The translations under genes and the position numbers were made by a program. The notes beneath the pieces are model-generated. The model did no database searches, had not been told where the DNA came from, and worked only from the letters and a program-made list of their open reading frames with translations. This document shows, one piece after another, positions 26,757 to 35,798 of a DNA stretch of 64,000 nucleotides (position 1 is the first letter of the stretch; every line of letters begins with the position of its first letter). Origin of the DNA: Levilactobacillus spicheri DSM 15429 (GTDB lineage Bacteria > Bacillota > Bacilli > Lactobacillales > Lactobacillaceae). The DNA lies in NCBI RefSeq assembly GCF_001435095.1, contig NZ_AZFC01000002.1, positions 62,001 to 126,000 of the forward strand. Direction: 5' to 3'.

Positions 26757-28916
26757 TTATTTATTTTGTTTCAACGTCACGGTCAGGTTACTACCGGACG
26801 CGACGGTCGCGCCGCTCTTGAGGCTTTGCTTGGTCACGTACCCGTCACCGTTGACTGTCAACTTGATTCCCACTAACTGTGCTAATTTTACCACATCACC
26901 CTTGGACCAGCCCGTCAAACTTGGTAACGTGACGGTGCCGCCAGTCGATAAGAAGATGCGTTGCTGGTCGTACAGGCTGGTGCCCGCACTGACCGATTGC
27001 TGCTTGACCTGCGTGCCGCTGCCCAAGACCGTGACCGTGGCCCCGGCCTTGGTCAGTTGCTTGGTGGCAGCCGTCACGGTCTTACCCGTGACCGTCGGCA
27101 TCTTCACCGTCTTGGTCGTGGCCGTCGTGTCCTCCTGGAGGGCCCGGGCCATGACCGGCTTCATGATCGACGCCAGCAGCTGGGTCGCCGTTTTGCTCCC
27201 CAGGTGCGGCTGCTTCATGGTGATGTACATCACGTACTTCGGATTATTGGCTGGCACCATGGCCGCCACGGAGTACAGGTAGTTATCGTCCCCGGATAGG
27301 TAGCCGGAGCTGCCGTTGCTGACCTGCGCGGTCCCGGTCTTGACGGCGACCTTATAGCCGCTCATCTTGTAGTCGCTCCCGATACCGTAAGACTTGTACA
27401 CCACGTCTTCCATGTGTTTACGCACGGCCTTGGCCGTTGAGGCGGAGACCGGCTGGCCGACTGTCGTCGGTGAATAACTTTTTACCGTCTTATGGGTATT
27501 CGGGTCCACGACCTTGCTGATGACGTACGGCTTCATCATCTGACCGTTGTTACTGATAGCACTGAGCGCCTGCATCATCTGGAACACCGTGACCTGAATC
27601 CCTTGGCCAAAGGCGGTGTCCGCCTGCTCGATGGGCCGCGTAAAGGCAATGTTCCCACTCAATTCGCCCGGCAGACCCGAGTTCGTGCTCTGCAGGAAGT
27701 GGAATCGCTTGATGTAGCTCTTCCAGGTCTTGGCACCCATCTGTTGTTCGAGGTGCGCCATGGCCACGTTACTGGAGACCGCAAACCCCTTATTGTAGGT
27801 GATGGTCCCCCAACCGGACGTGTTCCAGTCGGGCACGACTTGGTTGCCGATGGTGTAGCGACCGGACTGGTACGTGGCGTTACCGTTATAGTGCCCACTA
27901 TTAATCGAGGAGGCCAGTGTAAAGATTTTCATGGTCGACCCTGGTTCGTAAGCATCCTGAACCAACGTGTTCCGCCAGACCTGGTTGAGCCCGGACTTGG
28001 TCGTCGCGTTGAAGGTCGGCCGTTGCGTGGCGGCCAGGATGGCCCCGGTCTTCGCGTTCATCAGGACCGCGTTCATCGAGTTGGCCTTGACCTGGTCCTG
28101 GACGCTGCTCATTTCGGTCTCAAGCAGCGTCTGCAGCCGGGTGTCGAGCGTGGTGTACACGTTGTCCCCATTTTGGGCCTTCTTATACTTCTGCTTGGTT
28201 CCCGGTAGCTGGTAGCCGTACATGTCCTTCTTGATCTTCTGGGACCCGTCCGTCCCGGTCAGCTCCTTGTTAAAGGCCTGTTCGATACCCATCGTGCCCT
28301 TTAACGTGGTCTGCCCGTTGGCGGTCTGGGCCTGCGCCAACCCAATCAGGTGGGAGGCGAAGACCCCGTTCGGGTACAGGCGGGATTCCTGTTGGACAAA
28401 GTTGATGCCGCTCAGGTGGTAACTTTGAATCTTCTGTTTCGTCGACAACGAGATATTCTGCCCGGCCGTCCCGAATTCCACTTGAAACGCATTCTTGTTG
28501 CTGGGATTCAGGGTCGCCAGGGCCTTCTTCCGGCTGATTGGCAGATACTTCGCCAACACCGTGGCAATTTTTTCTTTATTCGTCGCGTACAGTTTCTGGC
28601 CGTTCAGACCAGTCTGCCGCTTGTCCAGAACAACGTAGAGGGAGTACACGCTGGTGTCTTCCGCGATGGGTTGGTTATTCGCATCGTAAATGGTTCCCCG
28701 CTTGGCCTTCAAGGTTTCGTTCGCCGTGTACAACCGCTGGGCGGCCGCACTGAGGTTGACGTTTTGAACCTTTTTCCCAATCGAGATATAGGCGAACCGC
28801 CCAACAATCACGCAAAAGAGCACAAAAAAAACCAAAAACAGAAACTGGCCAAAATGCTTCCGGTTTCTGCGCGTGTAACTATTCTTCATTGGTGGACGCT
28901 GAGGGGAATTGTTCAT
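26757..28916 (-). CDS. pbp2x: Division transpeptidase PBP2x (FtsI family) with PASTA domains
   Basis: 719 residues: short cytoplasmic tail, one transmembrane helix (about 24-44), pedestal/dimerisation domain, transpeptidase domain with EPGSTMK (active Ser), VSSN and KTGTAQ, then two PASTA domains (about 595-715). It crosslinks septal peptidoglycan with FtsW, FtsL and DivIB. The ATG overlaps the ftsL stop by one base (TAATG), so the genes are coupled; a second ATG nine codons on has no ribosome site. Confidence 0.96.
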   Translation of the reverse strand: MNNSPQRPPMKNSYTRRNRKHFGQFLFLVFFVLFCVIVGRFAYISIGKKVQNVNLSAAAQRLYTANETLKAKRGTIYDANNQPIAEDTSVYSLYVVLDKRQTGLNGQKLYATNKEKIATVLAKYLPISRKKALATLNPSNKNAFQVEFGTAGQNISLSTKQKIQSYHLSGINFVQQESRLYPNGVFASHLIGLAQAQTANGQTTLKGTMGIEQAFNKELTGTDGSQKIKKDMYGYQLPGTKQKYKKAQNGDNVYTTLDTRLQTLLETEMSSVQDQVKANSMNAVLMNAKTGAILAATQRPTFNATTKSGLNQVWRNTLVQDAYEPGSTMKIFTLASSINSGHYNGNATYQSGRYTIGNQVVPDWNTSGWGTITYNKGFAVSSNVAMAHLEQQMGAKTWKSYIKRFHFLQSTNSGLPGELSGNIAFTRPIEQADTAFGQGIQVTVFQMMQALSAISNNGQMMKPYVISKVVDPNTHKTVKSYSPTTVGQPVSASTAKAVRKHMEDVVYKSYGIGSDYKMSGYKVAVKTGTAQVSNGSSGYLSGDDNYLYSVAAMVPANNPKYVMYITMKQPHLGSKTATQLLASIMKPVMARALQEDTTATTKTVKMPTVTGKTVTAATKQLTKAGATVTVLGSGTQVKQQSVSAGTSLYDQQRIFLSTGGTVTLPSLTGWSKGDVVKLAQLVGIKLTVNGDGYVTKQSLKSGATVASGSNLTVTLKQNK

Positions 28917-29311
28917 TATTTATTAACAGTCCTTATTCGCGCGTTATTCAAACTTAGTCCTTGCTTTTGGGCGATCTTATCCAACCGACTCCGACTCTGC
29001 AACTCATTGATCTGTTGCTGGGTGTTGGTGTTGCGATTCTGGTAAGTCGTCGTGGTCTGGGTGATCGACTGTAACTGATGCTGTGCGTTGTTCATCGCAA
29101 TTTTTGAGGAAACCACGCACACCATCATGGCCGCTAAGATCAGCCCCCCCACCGTCAATAAGCACTTTTCGAACTTAGAGAGCGGGAGTTTCTGCCGCTG
29201 TGGTTGGCCCTGAGGTGTGGGCCGCACCTGCGGCTGGGGGTGTGCTATGTGCTGGCGTCGTTGGGGTTCTTGAGGTAGTGGAACCGCTTCTGCTAAACTA
29301 TTCTGCGCCAT
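28916..29311 (-). CDS. ftsL: Cell division protein FtsL
   Basis: 131 residues. A Pro/Gln-rich cytoplasmic N-terminus of about 50 residues, one transmembrane helix (LLTVGGLILAAMMVCVV), then an extracellular coiled coil rich in Gln, Asn and Thr. Position between rsmH and pbp2x and topology identify it. The N-terminal tail is longer than in many relatives. AGGAAG precedes the ATG. Confidence 0.92.
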   Translation of the reverse strand: MAQNSLAEAVPLPQEPQRRQHIAHPQPQVRPTPQGQPQRQKLPLSKFEKCLLTVGGLILAAMMVCVVSSKIAMNNAQHQLQSITQTTTTYQNRNTNTQQQINELQSRSRLDKIAQKQGLSLNNARIRTVNK

Positions 29312-29342
29312 AAATAATCATCTTCCTATGTCGATATTTATT

Positions 29343-30299
29343 TTATGAGTGAGTTGGGTCTAATTTTTCTAGGATCCGTAACTTGGCACTGTGCGCTCGG
29401 TGGTTCGCGGCGAGCTCATCGGCCGATGGCGTGATGGGCTTGCGGTTGACCAACCGATAATCGGGTTGCATGTCTTGCGGAATCACCGGCAAGCCGTGCG
29501 GGAGGTCGGGTAACGACGACTGCTCGCGGAACATGGTCTTGACCAGCCGGTCTTCCAACGACTGGAACGTGATCACGCTGATGCGGCCTTGGGGGGCCAA
29601 CAGCTGAATCGCTTGTTCCAGTGAGGCTTCCAGGGCGCCGAGCTCGTCGTTGACGGCGATACGGATGGCCTGGAAGACCTTCTTGGCGGGATGGCCCCCG
29701 TGACGGCGCGCCGCCGCGGGAATTCCTTCCTTAATGATTTCGACCAATTGGCCGGTCGTGTCGATGGGCGCCGTGGCCCGGTGTCGTTCGATGGCCCGAG
29801 CAATCGGCTTGGCGAACTTTTCTTCGCCGTAGCGGTGAAAAATCCGCATCAGGTCGTTGAACGACCACTCGTTGACCACCGTCCAGGCCGTCAAGGGCGC
29901 TTGCTGATCCATCCGCATGTCCAACGGGGCGTCGTGCTGGTAACTGAACCCGCGGTCGGCCTCGTCGAATTGGGGCGAGGACACGCCCAGGTCATACAGG
30001 ATGCCATCCACGTGGGTCACCCCGCGTTGGGCTAATTCCGCTTGAAGATTGCGGAAGTTGCTCTTGATAAACGTTACCTTACCGGCGGTTAACGCCGCCT
30101 TAAGATGCTCCTGATTATAGTCAATGGCCGTTTGGTCTTGGTCAAAGGCGTACAGGTGTCCGGTCGTCAGTTCATCGAGAATGTGCTGGCTGTGACCACC
30201 GCCACCTAACGTGCAGTCAACGTAAATTCCGGTTGGCTTGATGGCGAGGCCCGCCACCGCTTCATTCAAAAGAACCGTTACGTGATGAAAGTCTTCCAT
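29343..30299 (-). CDS. rsmH: 16S rRNA (cytosine-1402-N4)-methyltransferase RsmH
   Basis: 318 residues from ATG 30299 with GGGAG in front; an in-frame ATG at 30326 is less likely. SAM-binding [21 protein letters not shown] and the C-terminal [10 protein letters not shown] motif identify RsmH (MraW), which methylates C1402 in the ribosomal P site. It is the second gene of the division cluster after mraZ. Confidence 0.97.
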   Translation of the reverse strand: MEDFHHVTVLLNEAVAGLAIKPTGIYVDCTLGGGGHSQHILDELTTGHLYAFDQDQTAIDYNQEHLKAALTAGKVTFIKSNFRNLQAELAQRGVTHVDGILYDLGVSSPQFDEADRGFSYQHDAPLDMRMDQQAPLTAWTVVNEWSFNDLMRIFHRYGEEKFAKPIARAIERHRATAPIDTTGQLVEIIKEGIPAAARRHGGHPAKKVFQAIRIAVNDELGALEASLEQAIQLLAPQGRISVITFQSLEDRLVKTMFREQSSLPDLPHGLPVIPQDMQPDYRLVNRKPITPSADELAANHRAHSAKLRILEKLDPTHS

Positions 30300-30332
30300 G
30301 AACACACTCCCTTCTTTAAAAGTCATTTTTCG

Positions 30333-30755
30333 TTAAAAATCGATCTTCTCAGCGATATCGTCAAAGTTTTCTTCAGCGGTGGTGGCAAAGGCCGTCCACC
30401 GATCGGCACTCCAAATTTCAAAGCGGTTGGCCACCCCCACGATCACACACTGTTTGGTAATCGCCGCGTGGTCGCGAAGGGGCTTCGGTAAGTTGATGCG
30501 TCCCTGCTTATCCAGCTCACATTCCGTGGCTGCCGAATAGAAGAACCGGACAAAGGCCCGGGCGTCCTTTCGGTTGAGTGGCAAGGCTTTCAGTTTCTCT
30601 TGCAGCGTCGCCCACTCCGATAACGGGTAACCGAATAAACAACCATCCATTCCGCGGGTCACCACGAAATGGTCGCCAAGTTGTTCTCTGAATTTGGCGG
30701 GGATAATTAGCCGTCCTTTGGTGTCAATTGAATGCTCAAATTCACCCATGAACAT
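30333..30755 (-). CDS. mraZ: Transcriptional regulator MraZ
   Basis: 140 residues from ATG 30755 (GGGGG at 8 bases; TTG 30761 is possible). Two AbrB-like swapped-hairpin domains, each with the DxxGR signature ([29 protein letters not shown]). MraZ binds repeats upstream of its own gene and represses the division cluster in the species studied. The leader carries candidate binding repeats. Confidence 0.96.
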   Translation of the reverse strand: MFMGEFEHSIDTKGRLIIPAKFREQLGDHFVVTRGMDGCLFGYPLSEWATLQEKLKALPLNRKDARAFVRFFYSAATECELDKQGRINLPKPLRDHAAITKQCVIVGVANRFEIWSADRWTAFATTAEENFDDIAEKIDF

Positions 30756-30782
30756 AGCCAATCCCCCTTACTTGTAACTATT

Positions 30783-30815
30783 CCCAAGTTTACCACACCC
30801 CCCCACTTTCTACCA
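30783..30815 (-). promoter_or_regulatory. mraZ promoter region with candidate MraZ boxes
   Basis: On the minus strand an extended -10 TGGTAAACT (-10 hexamer 30793-30788) lies about 33 bases before mraZ. Around it are G-rich repeats: AAAGTGG (30810-30804), TGTGG and CTTGGG. AAAGTG-type and TGGG-type repeats are known MraZ targets, but the assignment here is inference. Confidence 0.45.
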
Positions 30816-30855
30816 CAACGTTTCCGAATTTTTATAAATTAACGCACAAAGTCGC

Positions 30856-30889
30856 AAAAAGCCACGGCGAACAAGTGTTCACCGTGGCT
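30856..30889 (-). terminator. Terminator of the DUF3397 gene
   Basis: On the minus strand AGCCACGGTGAACA and TGTTCGCCGTGGCT arms are followed by five T. It separates DUF3397 from mraZ. Confidence 0.85.
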
Positions 30890-30955
30890 GTGGGGGTCAT
30901 TGATTATCTGCATAAATCGCGTTAATAATCAAAAATATTCATATTTATTCATTTT

Positions 30956-31309
30956 CTAACTAATCGTAAGTAAAAAGCACAAACTAAAGCCAACGACCCA
31001 ATAAAGGTCGGTCAACCGCCAAAAAGTCTTCAGAAATTTGGGGTAAAGCAGCTCGTGATTGTGAATAGCTTGCAAAACGGCCACCCCGATCCCGATAACC
31101 ATCCATCCGATCACTAACCATGGCAACAGTTGCCCGGCGCCCCGCGGAATCAGGAAGAGGCTACATAATAGGAAGAGGGGCGCCATCAGGTCCCACGTCA
31201 GCAGGTCGTGCGGCCACCGGTGCCGGAGTATACGCCGGGCCAAGCGAATGGCGGCCCATCCCAGTGCTAAAATGATCAGTTGTCCCGCTGGCGATGCCCA
31301 AAACGTCAT
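30956..31309 (-). CDS. DUF3397 family membrane protein
   Basis: 117 residues with four hydrophobic helices. It matches the DUF3397 family, which is characteristically found just upstream of mraZ in lactobacilli; its function is unknown. A GGGGGAG ribosome site precedes the ATG. It has its own strong promoter and terminator, so it is a single-gene unit beside, rather than part of, the division operon. Confidence 0.85.
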   Translation of the reverse strand: MTFWASPAGQLIILALGWAAIRLARRILRHRWPHDLLTWDLMAPLFLLCSLFLIPRGAGQLLPWLVIGWMVIGIGVAVLQAIHNHELLYPKFLKTFWRLTDLYWVVGFSLCFLLTIS

Positions 31310-31341
31310 GTTGCTCCCCCTCCCTTGACTTTCGACCCTCC

Positions 31342-31370
31342 ATTATAAAGATTTATCCCCTGACTTGCAA
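31342..31370 (-). promoter_or_regulatory. Promoter of the DUF3397 gene
   Basis: TTGCAA (31370-31365) and a perfect TATAAT (31347-31342) at 17-base spacing on the minus strand. Confidence 0.75.
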
Positions 31371-31412
31371 CGCAGATTCACGATTTATCTGCCGAAGAAA
31401 TCGCGCGGAAGG

Positions 31413-31441
31413 TTGCAATTCAGTGAAGGCCACGGTAAACT
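31413..31441 (+). promoter_or_regulatory. Promoter of the DUF4044 gene
   Basis: TTGCAA (31413-31418) and TAAACT (31436-31441) at 17-base spacing. It faces away from the DUF3397 promoter about 43 bases to the left. Confidence 0.65.
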
Positions 31442-31483
31442 AATTGGGTAGAAAATGCAGGCAAAGAGGTGGCTAAGTTCAGC

Positions 31484-31597
31484 ATGGAAAAGAAAAAGAA
31501 ATCGACGTTTCAAAAGATCACCAACGTGTTCGTTTGGATTATGATCATCGCAACTCTGGGATCATTAATCTTTGGCGCTATTTTCTCGTTGATGTAA
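31484..31597 (+). CDS. DUF4044 family micro-protein (37 residues)
   Basis: A 37-residue open frame with a highly basic start (MEKKKKSTFQK) and one transmembrane helix (VFVWIMIIATLGSLIFGAIF). It fits the short DUF4044 family of lactobacilli. GAGGTGG lies about 12 bases before the ATG; a good promoter and a strong terminator bracket it, so it is a complete transcription unit. Function unknown; single-helix basic micro-proteins often attach to membrane complexes, which is inference only. Confidence 0.78.
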   Translation: MEKKKKSTFQKITNVFVWIMIIATLGSLIFGAIFSLM

Positions 31598-31624
31598 ACT
31601 CAGCAGCACATCCCTTAAGACACC

Positions 31625-31672
31625 AAAACACCCTAAGTCATCGCCAATTGGCCGTGACTTAGGGTGTTTTTT
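31625..31672. terminator. Bidirectional terminator between DUF4044 and ftsK
   Basis: AAAACACCCTAAGTCA and TGACTTAGGGTGTTTT arms form a 16-bp perfect stem, with T-runs on both strands. It ends the DUF4044 unit and the convergent ftsK gene. Confidence 0.9.
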
Positions 31673-31690
31673 ATTATCTGTTTAAATCGC

Positions 31691-34048
31691 TTAAGATGTC
31701 GGTGGCGCCGCGGAAGACGGAGCCGTGCTATCCGGCTGCTTGTACACCTGCCGCGGCTTACTGCCCTCTTGCGGGCCGATGTAGCCGCGTTGCTCCAGAT
31801 CGTCAATGATCCGGGCGGCCCGGTTGTAGCCGATCCGGAAGCGCCGCTGCAGTAGCGACGTACTAGCCTTCTGTTGATCGACCACGAAGGCCAAGGCGTC
31901 GTCGAACAGCTCGTCATCGCTGTCGCCCTGTTCGGACTCCTGCATCTCCTCGTCCGTGACCACCATGTCGTCGTCATAGTCGGCCGTCTGCTGTTGCTTG
32001 ATGAAGTCGACCACGTTGCTGACGTCTTCATCGGAGATAAAGGCCCCTTGGACCCGGACCGGCGAATTCGCATCGACCGGTTGGAAGAGCATGTCACCAC
32101 GTCCCAGCAGCTTTTCAGCCCCGTTGGTGTCCAGAATAGTCCGGGAATCGATTCCGCTTGAAACCGCGAAGGCGATTCGGGACGGGACGTTGGCCTTGAT
32201 CAGCCCGGTGATGACGTCGACGGACGGCCGTTGCGTCGCCAGGATCATGTGGACCCCGGCGGCCCGGCCCATCTGGGCTAAGCGGATAATGGCGTCTTCC
32301 ACCTCGCTGGAGACCGTCATCATCAGATCGGCCAATTCATCGACGATGACCACGATGTACGGCAAGGTCGGCCGCGCCTGATTGTCGGCCGCGTTCGCCT
32401 TTTGGACAAAGGCGTTATACCCGGAGATTTTGCGTTGACCGAACTGGGAAAAAAGTTCGTAGCGCCGTTCCATCTCGGCAACGACCTTATGCAGCGCCCG
32501 GGCCGCCTTCTTCGGCTCCGACACGACCGGCGTCAACAGATGGGGAATGCCGTTGTAAACACTCAACTCCACCTTCTTCGGGTCGATCAGCATCATCTTC
32601 ACCTGATCCGGTCGGGCGTTCATTAAGATACTGGTAATGATGCCGTTGATGGCCACGGACTTCCCGCTCCCGGTCGCCCCCGCAATCAGTAAGTGTGGCA
32701 TCTTGGTCAGGTCCATGGTCACGACCTGACCGGTCACGTTCCGGCCCAGCGGCACCTCCAACGGCTTGTTGGGGTGCGGCGGCTGGGCCTCGACCACGTC
32801 GCGAAAGGCCACCGTGGAGACGTCCTTGTTGGGCACTTCGATCCCAATCAGGGACTTCCCGGGAATCGGCGCCTGAATCCGGATACCCTTGGCCGCCAAC
32901 GCCAAGGCCAGGTCATCCGCGAGATTCACGATGCGGGACACCTTGACCCCGATAGCCGGATGCAGTTCGTACTCCGTCACGGACGGGCCTAAGCTGACGT
33001 TTTTGACCTCGGCATCGACGCCGAAGCTGTCCAACGTCTGTTTCAAAATCTTGGTATTGGCATCGATGGCGTTGATCTCCGCCGTCTGGTCAGTCGGCGG
33101 AACCTGCTTGAGCAGGTCCGGTGACGGCAACTGGTAATTCGGATCGACCGGGGCGGCGCTGACCAGCGCTTCCGGTTCGGTCGTCTCTGCCGCCGACTCA
33201 TCGGCGGGCGCGGCCAAACTGGCAGCCGGAGCGGCGGGTTGCTCGTTGGCCGCCACGGTCACGTGGTAGCTGGGCTCAGCCGCGGCCGAAGACGCCGGAG
33301 CCGCCGAACTGGCGGCCGGGGCCTGACTGGCCGCAGGCGTTGCCGCGGGAGCCGTGGGTCGGGGCTTGGCCGGCCGTTGTTCACGCCGGGCCTGTAGGCG
33401 TTCGCCGCCCTGCTTGACGCCGGCCGCCACGGCCTGACTGCCACGCTGCAACCAGCCCAAGAGCCGTTGCAGGTACGGGGTCAGGTCACTCAGTGGAATC
33501 TGGAAGAAGACCAGGACCCCACCGGCCATGATGAACCAGGCCGCGATTTGCGCCCCCAACAGGTCAATCAGCCAGGCAATCACGGACAGCTCGATGGCGC
33601 CCCACAGGCCACCACCGTACTGTGCCGTGTGACCCCCGCTGATCAGGTCGGCCAGGCTGGCGTGCCAGACCGTGGCGATGAAGCCGCTATGTTGATCCGC
33701 CTGAATAAAGGCGTTGGCTGAAATCCAGAGCAGCCAGCCCCCGTAAATCAGGCCACTGCCCCATAAGTAATGGCGCGCGATGCGGGGCCAAGTCCCGGTG
33801 ATGGCCAATGCCACCCCCAAGGCCCCGCCGATGACCAGGCCGACCTGGTAACTGTCGCCCACGAACACACGCATCAGGTTGGCGCAGAGTGTTCCCAGGA
33901 GACCCAGGTTAAAGAGTCCCAGACCGGCCAGCACCACAATCACTAGGCCCACCACGTTTCGCGTATACGGAAACGGTTGGGCCGTCTTTTTCTTGGTCGT
34001 CCGGCGCCGGGCCGGCTTGCGACGCGTTGTTTTTCGCTTGGTCGCCAA
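31691..34048 (-). CDS. ftsK: DNA translocase FtsK/SpoIIIE
   Basis: 785 residues. A very basic N-terminus (residues 1-22), four transmembrane helices to about residue 185, an Ala/Pro-rich linker of about 110 residues, the alpha/beta motor with Walker A GATGSGKS and Walker [12 protein letters not shown], and a C-terminal winged gamma domain ([32 protein letters not shown]) that reads polar DNA motifs. It moves chromosome DNA through the closing septum. The start is TTG 34048 with AAGGAGGGG in front. A 9-bp hairpin sits just before the ribosome site. Confidence 0.95.
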   Translation of the reverse strand: MATKRKTTRRKPARRRTTKKKTAQPFPYTRNVVGLVIVVLAGLGLFNLGLLGTLCANLMRVFVGDSYQVGLVIGGALGVALAITGTWPRIARHYLWGSGLIYGGWLLWISANAFIQADQHSGFIATVWHASLADLISGGHTAQYGGGLWGAIELSVIAWLIDLLGAQIAAWFIMAGGVLVFFQIPLSDLTPYLQRLLGWLQRGSQAVAAGVKQGGERLQARREQRPAKPRPTAPAATPAASQAPAASSAAPASSAAAEPSYHVTVAANEQPAAPAASLAAPADESAAETTEPEALVSAAPVDPNYQLPSPDLLKQVPPTDQTAEINAIDANTKILKQTLDSFGVDAEVKNVSLGPSVTEYELHPAIGVKVSRIVNLADDLALALAAKGIRIQAPIPGKSLIGIEVPNKDVSTVAFRDVVEAQPPHPNKPLEVPLGRNVTGQVVTMDLTKMPHLLIAGATGSGKSVAINGIITSILMNARPDQVKMMLIDPKKVELSVYNGIPHLLTPVVSEPKKAARALHKVVAEMERRYELFSQFGQRKISGYNAFVQKANAADNQARPTLPYIVVIVDELADLMMTVSSEVEDAIIRLAQMGRAAGVHMILATQRPSVDVITGLIKANVPSRIAFAVSSGIDSRTILDTNGAEKLLGRGDMLFQPVDANSPVRVQGAFISDEDVSNVVDFIKQQQTADYDDDMVVTDEEMQESEQGDSDDELFDDALAFVVDQQKASTSLLQRRFRIGYNRAARIIDDLEQRGYIGPQEGSKPRQVYKQPDSTAPSSAAPPTS

Positions 34049-34067
34049 CCAATCCCCCTCCTTTCAC

Positions 34068-34093
34068 GAGCCTGAGACCAACGCCTCAGGCTC
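34068..34093 (-). promoter_or_regulatory. Hairpin directly upstream of the ftsK ribosome site
   Basis: GAGCCTGAG and CTCAGGCTC (34093-34085, 34076-34068) form a perfect 9-bp stem with an 8-base loop and no T-run, about 4 bases before the ribosome site. It could affect ftsK translation or mRNA ends. Confidence 0.5.
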
Positions 34094-34167
34094 AGTTGTG
34101 TTCTCCGATTATTTGGTGCCAAATCGAGCGCAAACGGCAGCTGGTGCCACCCTTTGTCCGCCGCACC

Positions 34168-34680
34168 TTATTTTAATTTATCGTGAGGGTAGCGGTGAAT
34201 CCGTTCCAGGTTCAGGAACGACTGTTGCCGCAGCACTTCGTAGATGACGATGGCGGCACTGTTCGAGAGGTTCAGGGCCCGGATGTGCTGATCGTCTTGC
34301 GGAATCCGAATACACTTTTCGGGATTCTGGCGCATGAAGGGTTCCGGTAACCCCGTGGTCTCCTTCCCGAACAAGAAGTAGTGGTCGTGGTCGTTAACCG
34401 TGTAGTCCGGTTCGGTGTAATCCTGCTCCGCGAACTTCGATACCAGGTAGAGTTGGGTGGGATCCGTCACCGTTTCCAAAAAGGCCGGCAGATTCTCGTG
34501 GTAGCGCACGTCCACCTTGTCCCAGTAATCCAGGCCGGCCCGCTTCAAGTGGGCATCGTCCACCGTGAAGCCCAAGGGCTTGATCAGGTCCAATACCGTG
34601 TCGGTACCGGCACAGGTCCGGGCGATGTTGCCGGTATTGGCGGGAAATAAGGGTTCAAATAACACAATGTGATTGGTCAT
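34168..34680 (-). CDS. trmL: tRNA (cytidine/uridine-34-2'-O)-methyltransferase TrmL
   Basis: 170 residues, a minimal SPOUT methyltransferase. Its opening HIVLFEPLFPANTGNIARTCAGT and the knot sequence FGKETTGLPE and CIRIP are typical of TrmL, which methylates the wobble ribose of certain Leu tRNAs. A clear promoter lies upstream. ftsK follows after 119 bases with no terminator between, so readthrough into ftsK is possible. Confidence 0.93.
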   Translation of the reverse strand: MTNHIVLFEPLFPANTGNIARTCAGTDTVLDLIKPLGFTVDDAHLKRAGLDYWDKVDVRYHENLPAFLETVTDPTQLYLVSKFAEQDYTEPDYTVNDHDHYFLFGKETTGLPEPFMRQNPEKCIRIPQDDQHIRALNLSNSAAIVIYEVLRQQSFLNLERIHRYPHDKLK

Positions 34681-34728
34681 AACAGTCTCTCTCCGATCTC
34701 TTTCTCAAACATTCGTTCTGTTTCACTA

Positions 34729-34758
34729 ATTATAGTCAACTCCGCGACGCTTTGACAA
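34729..34758 (-). promoter_or_regulatory. Promoter of trmL (and possibly ftsK)
   Basis: TTGTCA (34758-34753) and a perfect TATAAT (34734-34729), 18 bases apart on the minus strand. Confidence 0.7.
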
Positions 34759-34770
34759 GCGCTGGCCACG

Positions 34771-34813
34771 AAAAAAAAGCAGCTTCTCGGTGTGGGCACG
34801 GCGAGGGGCTACT
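34771..34813 (-). terminator. Probable terminator of the AI-2E/rlmA operon
   Basis: On the minus strand AGTAGCCCCTCG and CCGAGAAGCTGCT arms form an imperfect stem followed by eight T (34778-34771). The 34814-34946 stretch between it and rlmA holds nothing I recognise. Confidence 0.6.
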
Positions 34814-34946
34814 TTAGTGAAGGTCAACTTGCCAGCCGCTAACAGTTACCCGCTGATATCGACCGTCAAACGATTTCTCATTTGTCAATATAACACGCCG
34901 TTGTCAGGTCTTCAAGGGGGGACGCGAGATTTTTTAAACGTTTTAC

Positions 34947-35798
34947 CTAACTATTCCGCGCCTGTAAGAGCGTCACGTCGACGGTAATTTGTGAAAACGG
35001 CGCGGCGGCAACCGCGGCCAACCGGGCCTGATCCGCGCCCCAGTGCATCGGCGTCATCAGCATCAAATCGGCAAAGCGCTCCGGGGCGACCGGGACCTGA
35101 TACCGAATCCGCTGGCTCGTCGCCGTTGGGTAGTGTTCCTGGAACAGGCGCAAGACGTTGCCGTTATCGTACTGGGCGTGGGCGTTACCGGCCGGGAAGA
35201 TGGCCTGCCGCAGCTCGATCAGGTAGTCGGCGTTCGGAATCACCTTTAACAGTTGGCCGCCCGGTGCCAGGACTCGGTTAAATTCCTTGTAGGCCGAGGG
35301 CGAAAACAAATCTAAAATCGTCGTAAACTGGTGATCACTAAACGGCATCTGGGCCAAATCCGCCACGCAAAAGAACGCGTTGGTCGCCAACTGGGTGGCT
35401 AGATTGATACCCGGCTTGGACAGGTCGAAGCCGACCGCCGTATCGTCACCCGTCCGGTGAGCCAGCACGTCGGCCAGCGGGGTCCCCTCCCCGCAGCCCA
35501 CGTCGAGGAGGGTCTCGGGGGCGCTCCCCAACTCGGCGGCAAAGGCGTCCGTGATGCCCGCAAACAAGCCGGCCTGTAACATCCGCCGCCGTGCGGCCAA
35601 CATCGCATCGTCGTACTCACTCTTCACGGCACGCTGCATAAAGTACAGCATGCCCTTCTTCGATAGATCCACGTTATGCCCCTGGGGACAAACGAGGCTG
35701 TGGCCCACGACCTGCGCATAGGGCTGGTGACACACGGGACACCGAAACAATGCCGCGTGTTGACTTAAAAAGGCCGCGGCCCGATCAATTTTCTTCAT
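34947..35798 (-). CDS. rlmA: 23S rRNA (guanine-N1)-methyltransferase, RlmA family
   Basis: About 283 residues. An N-terminal zinc finger (FRCPVCHQPY ... LVCPQGHNVDLSKKG) and a class I SAM domain (LLDVGCGEGTPL) define the family, which methylates guanine 745 or 748 of 23S rRNA; the latter activity confers tylosin resistance in some bacteria. ATG 35798 has AGGAG at about 12 bases; ATG 35807 is too close to it. The start overlaps the 3' end of the exporter gene upstream, so the two are coupled. Confidence 0.9.
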   Translation of the reverse strand: MKKIDRAAAFLSQHAALFRCPVCHQPYAQVVGHSLVCPQGHNVDLSKKGMLYFMQRAVKSEYDDAMLAARRRMLQAGLFAGITDAFAAELGSAPETLLDVGCGEGTPLADVLAHRTGDDTAVGFDLSKPGINLATQLATNAFFCVADLAQMPFSDHQFTTILDLFSPSAYKEFNRVLAPGGQLLKVIPNADYLIELRQAIFPAGNAHAQYDNGNVLRLFQEHYPTATSQRIRYQVPVAPERFADLMLMTPMHWGADQARLAAVAAAPFSQITVDVTLLQARNS

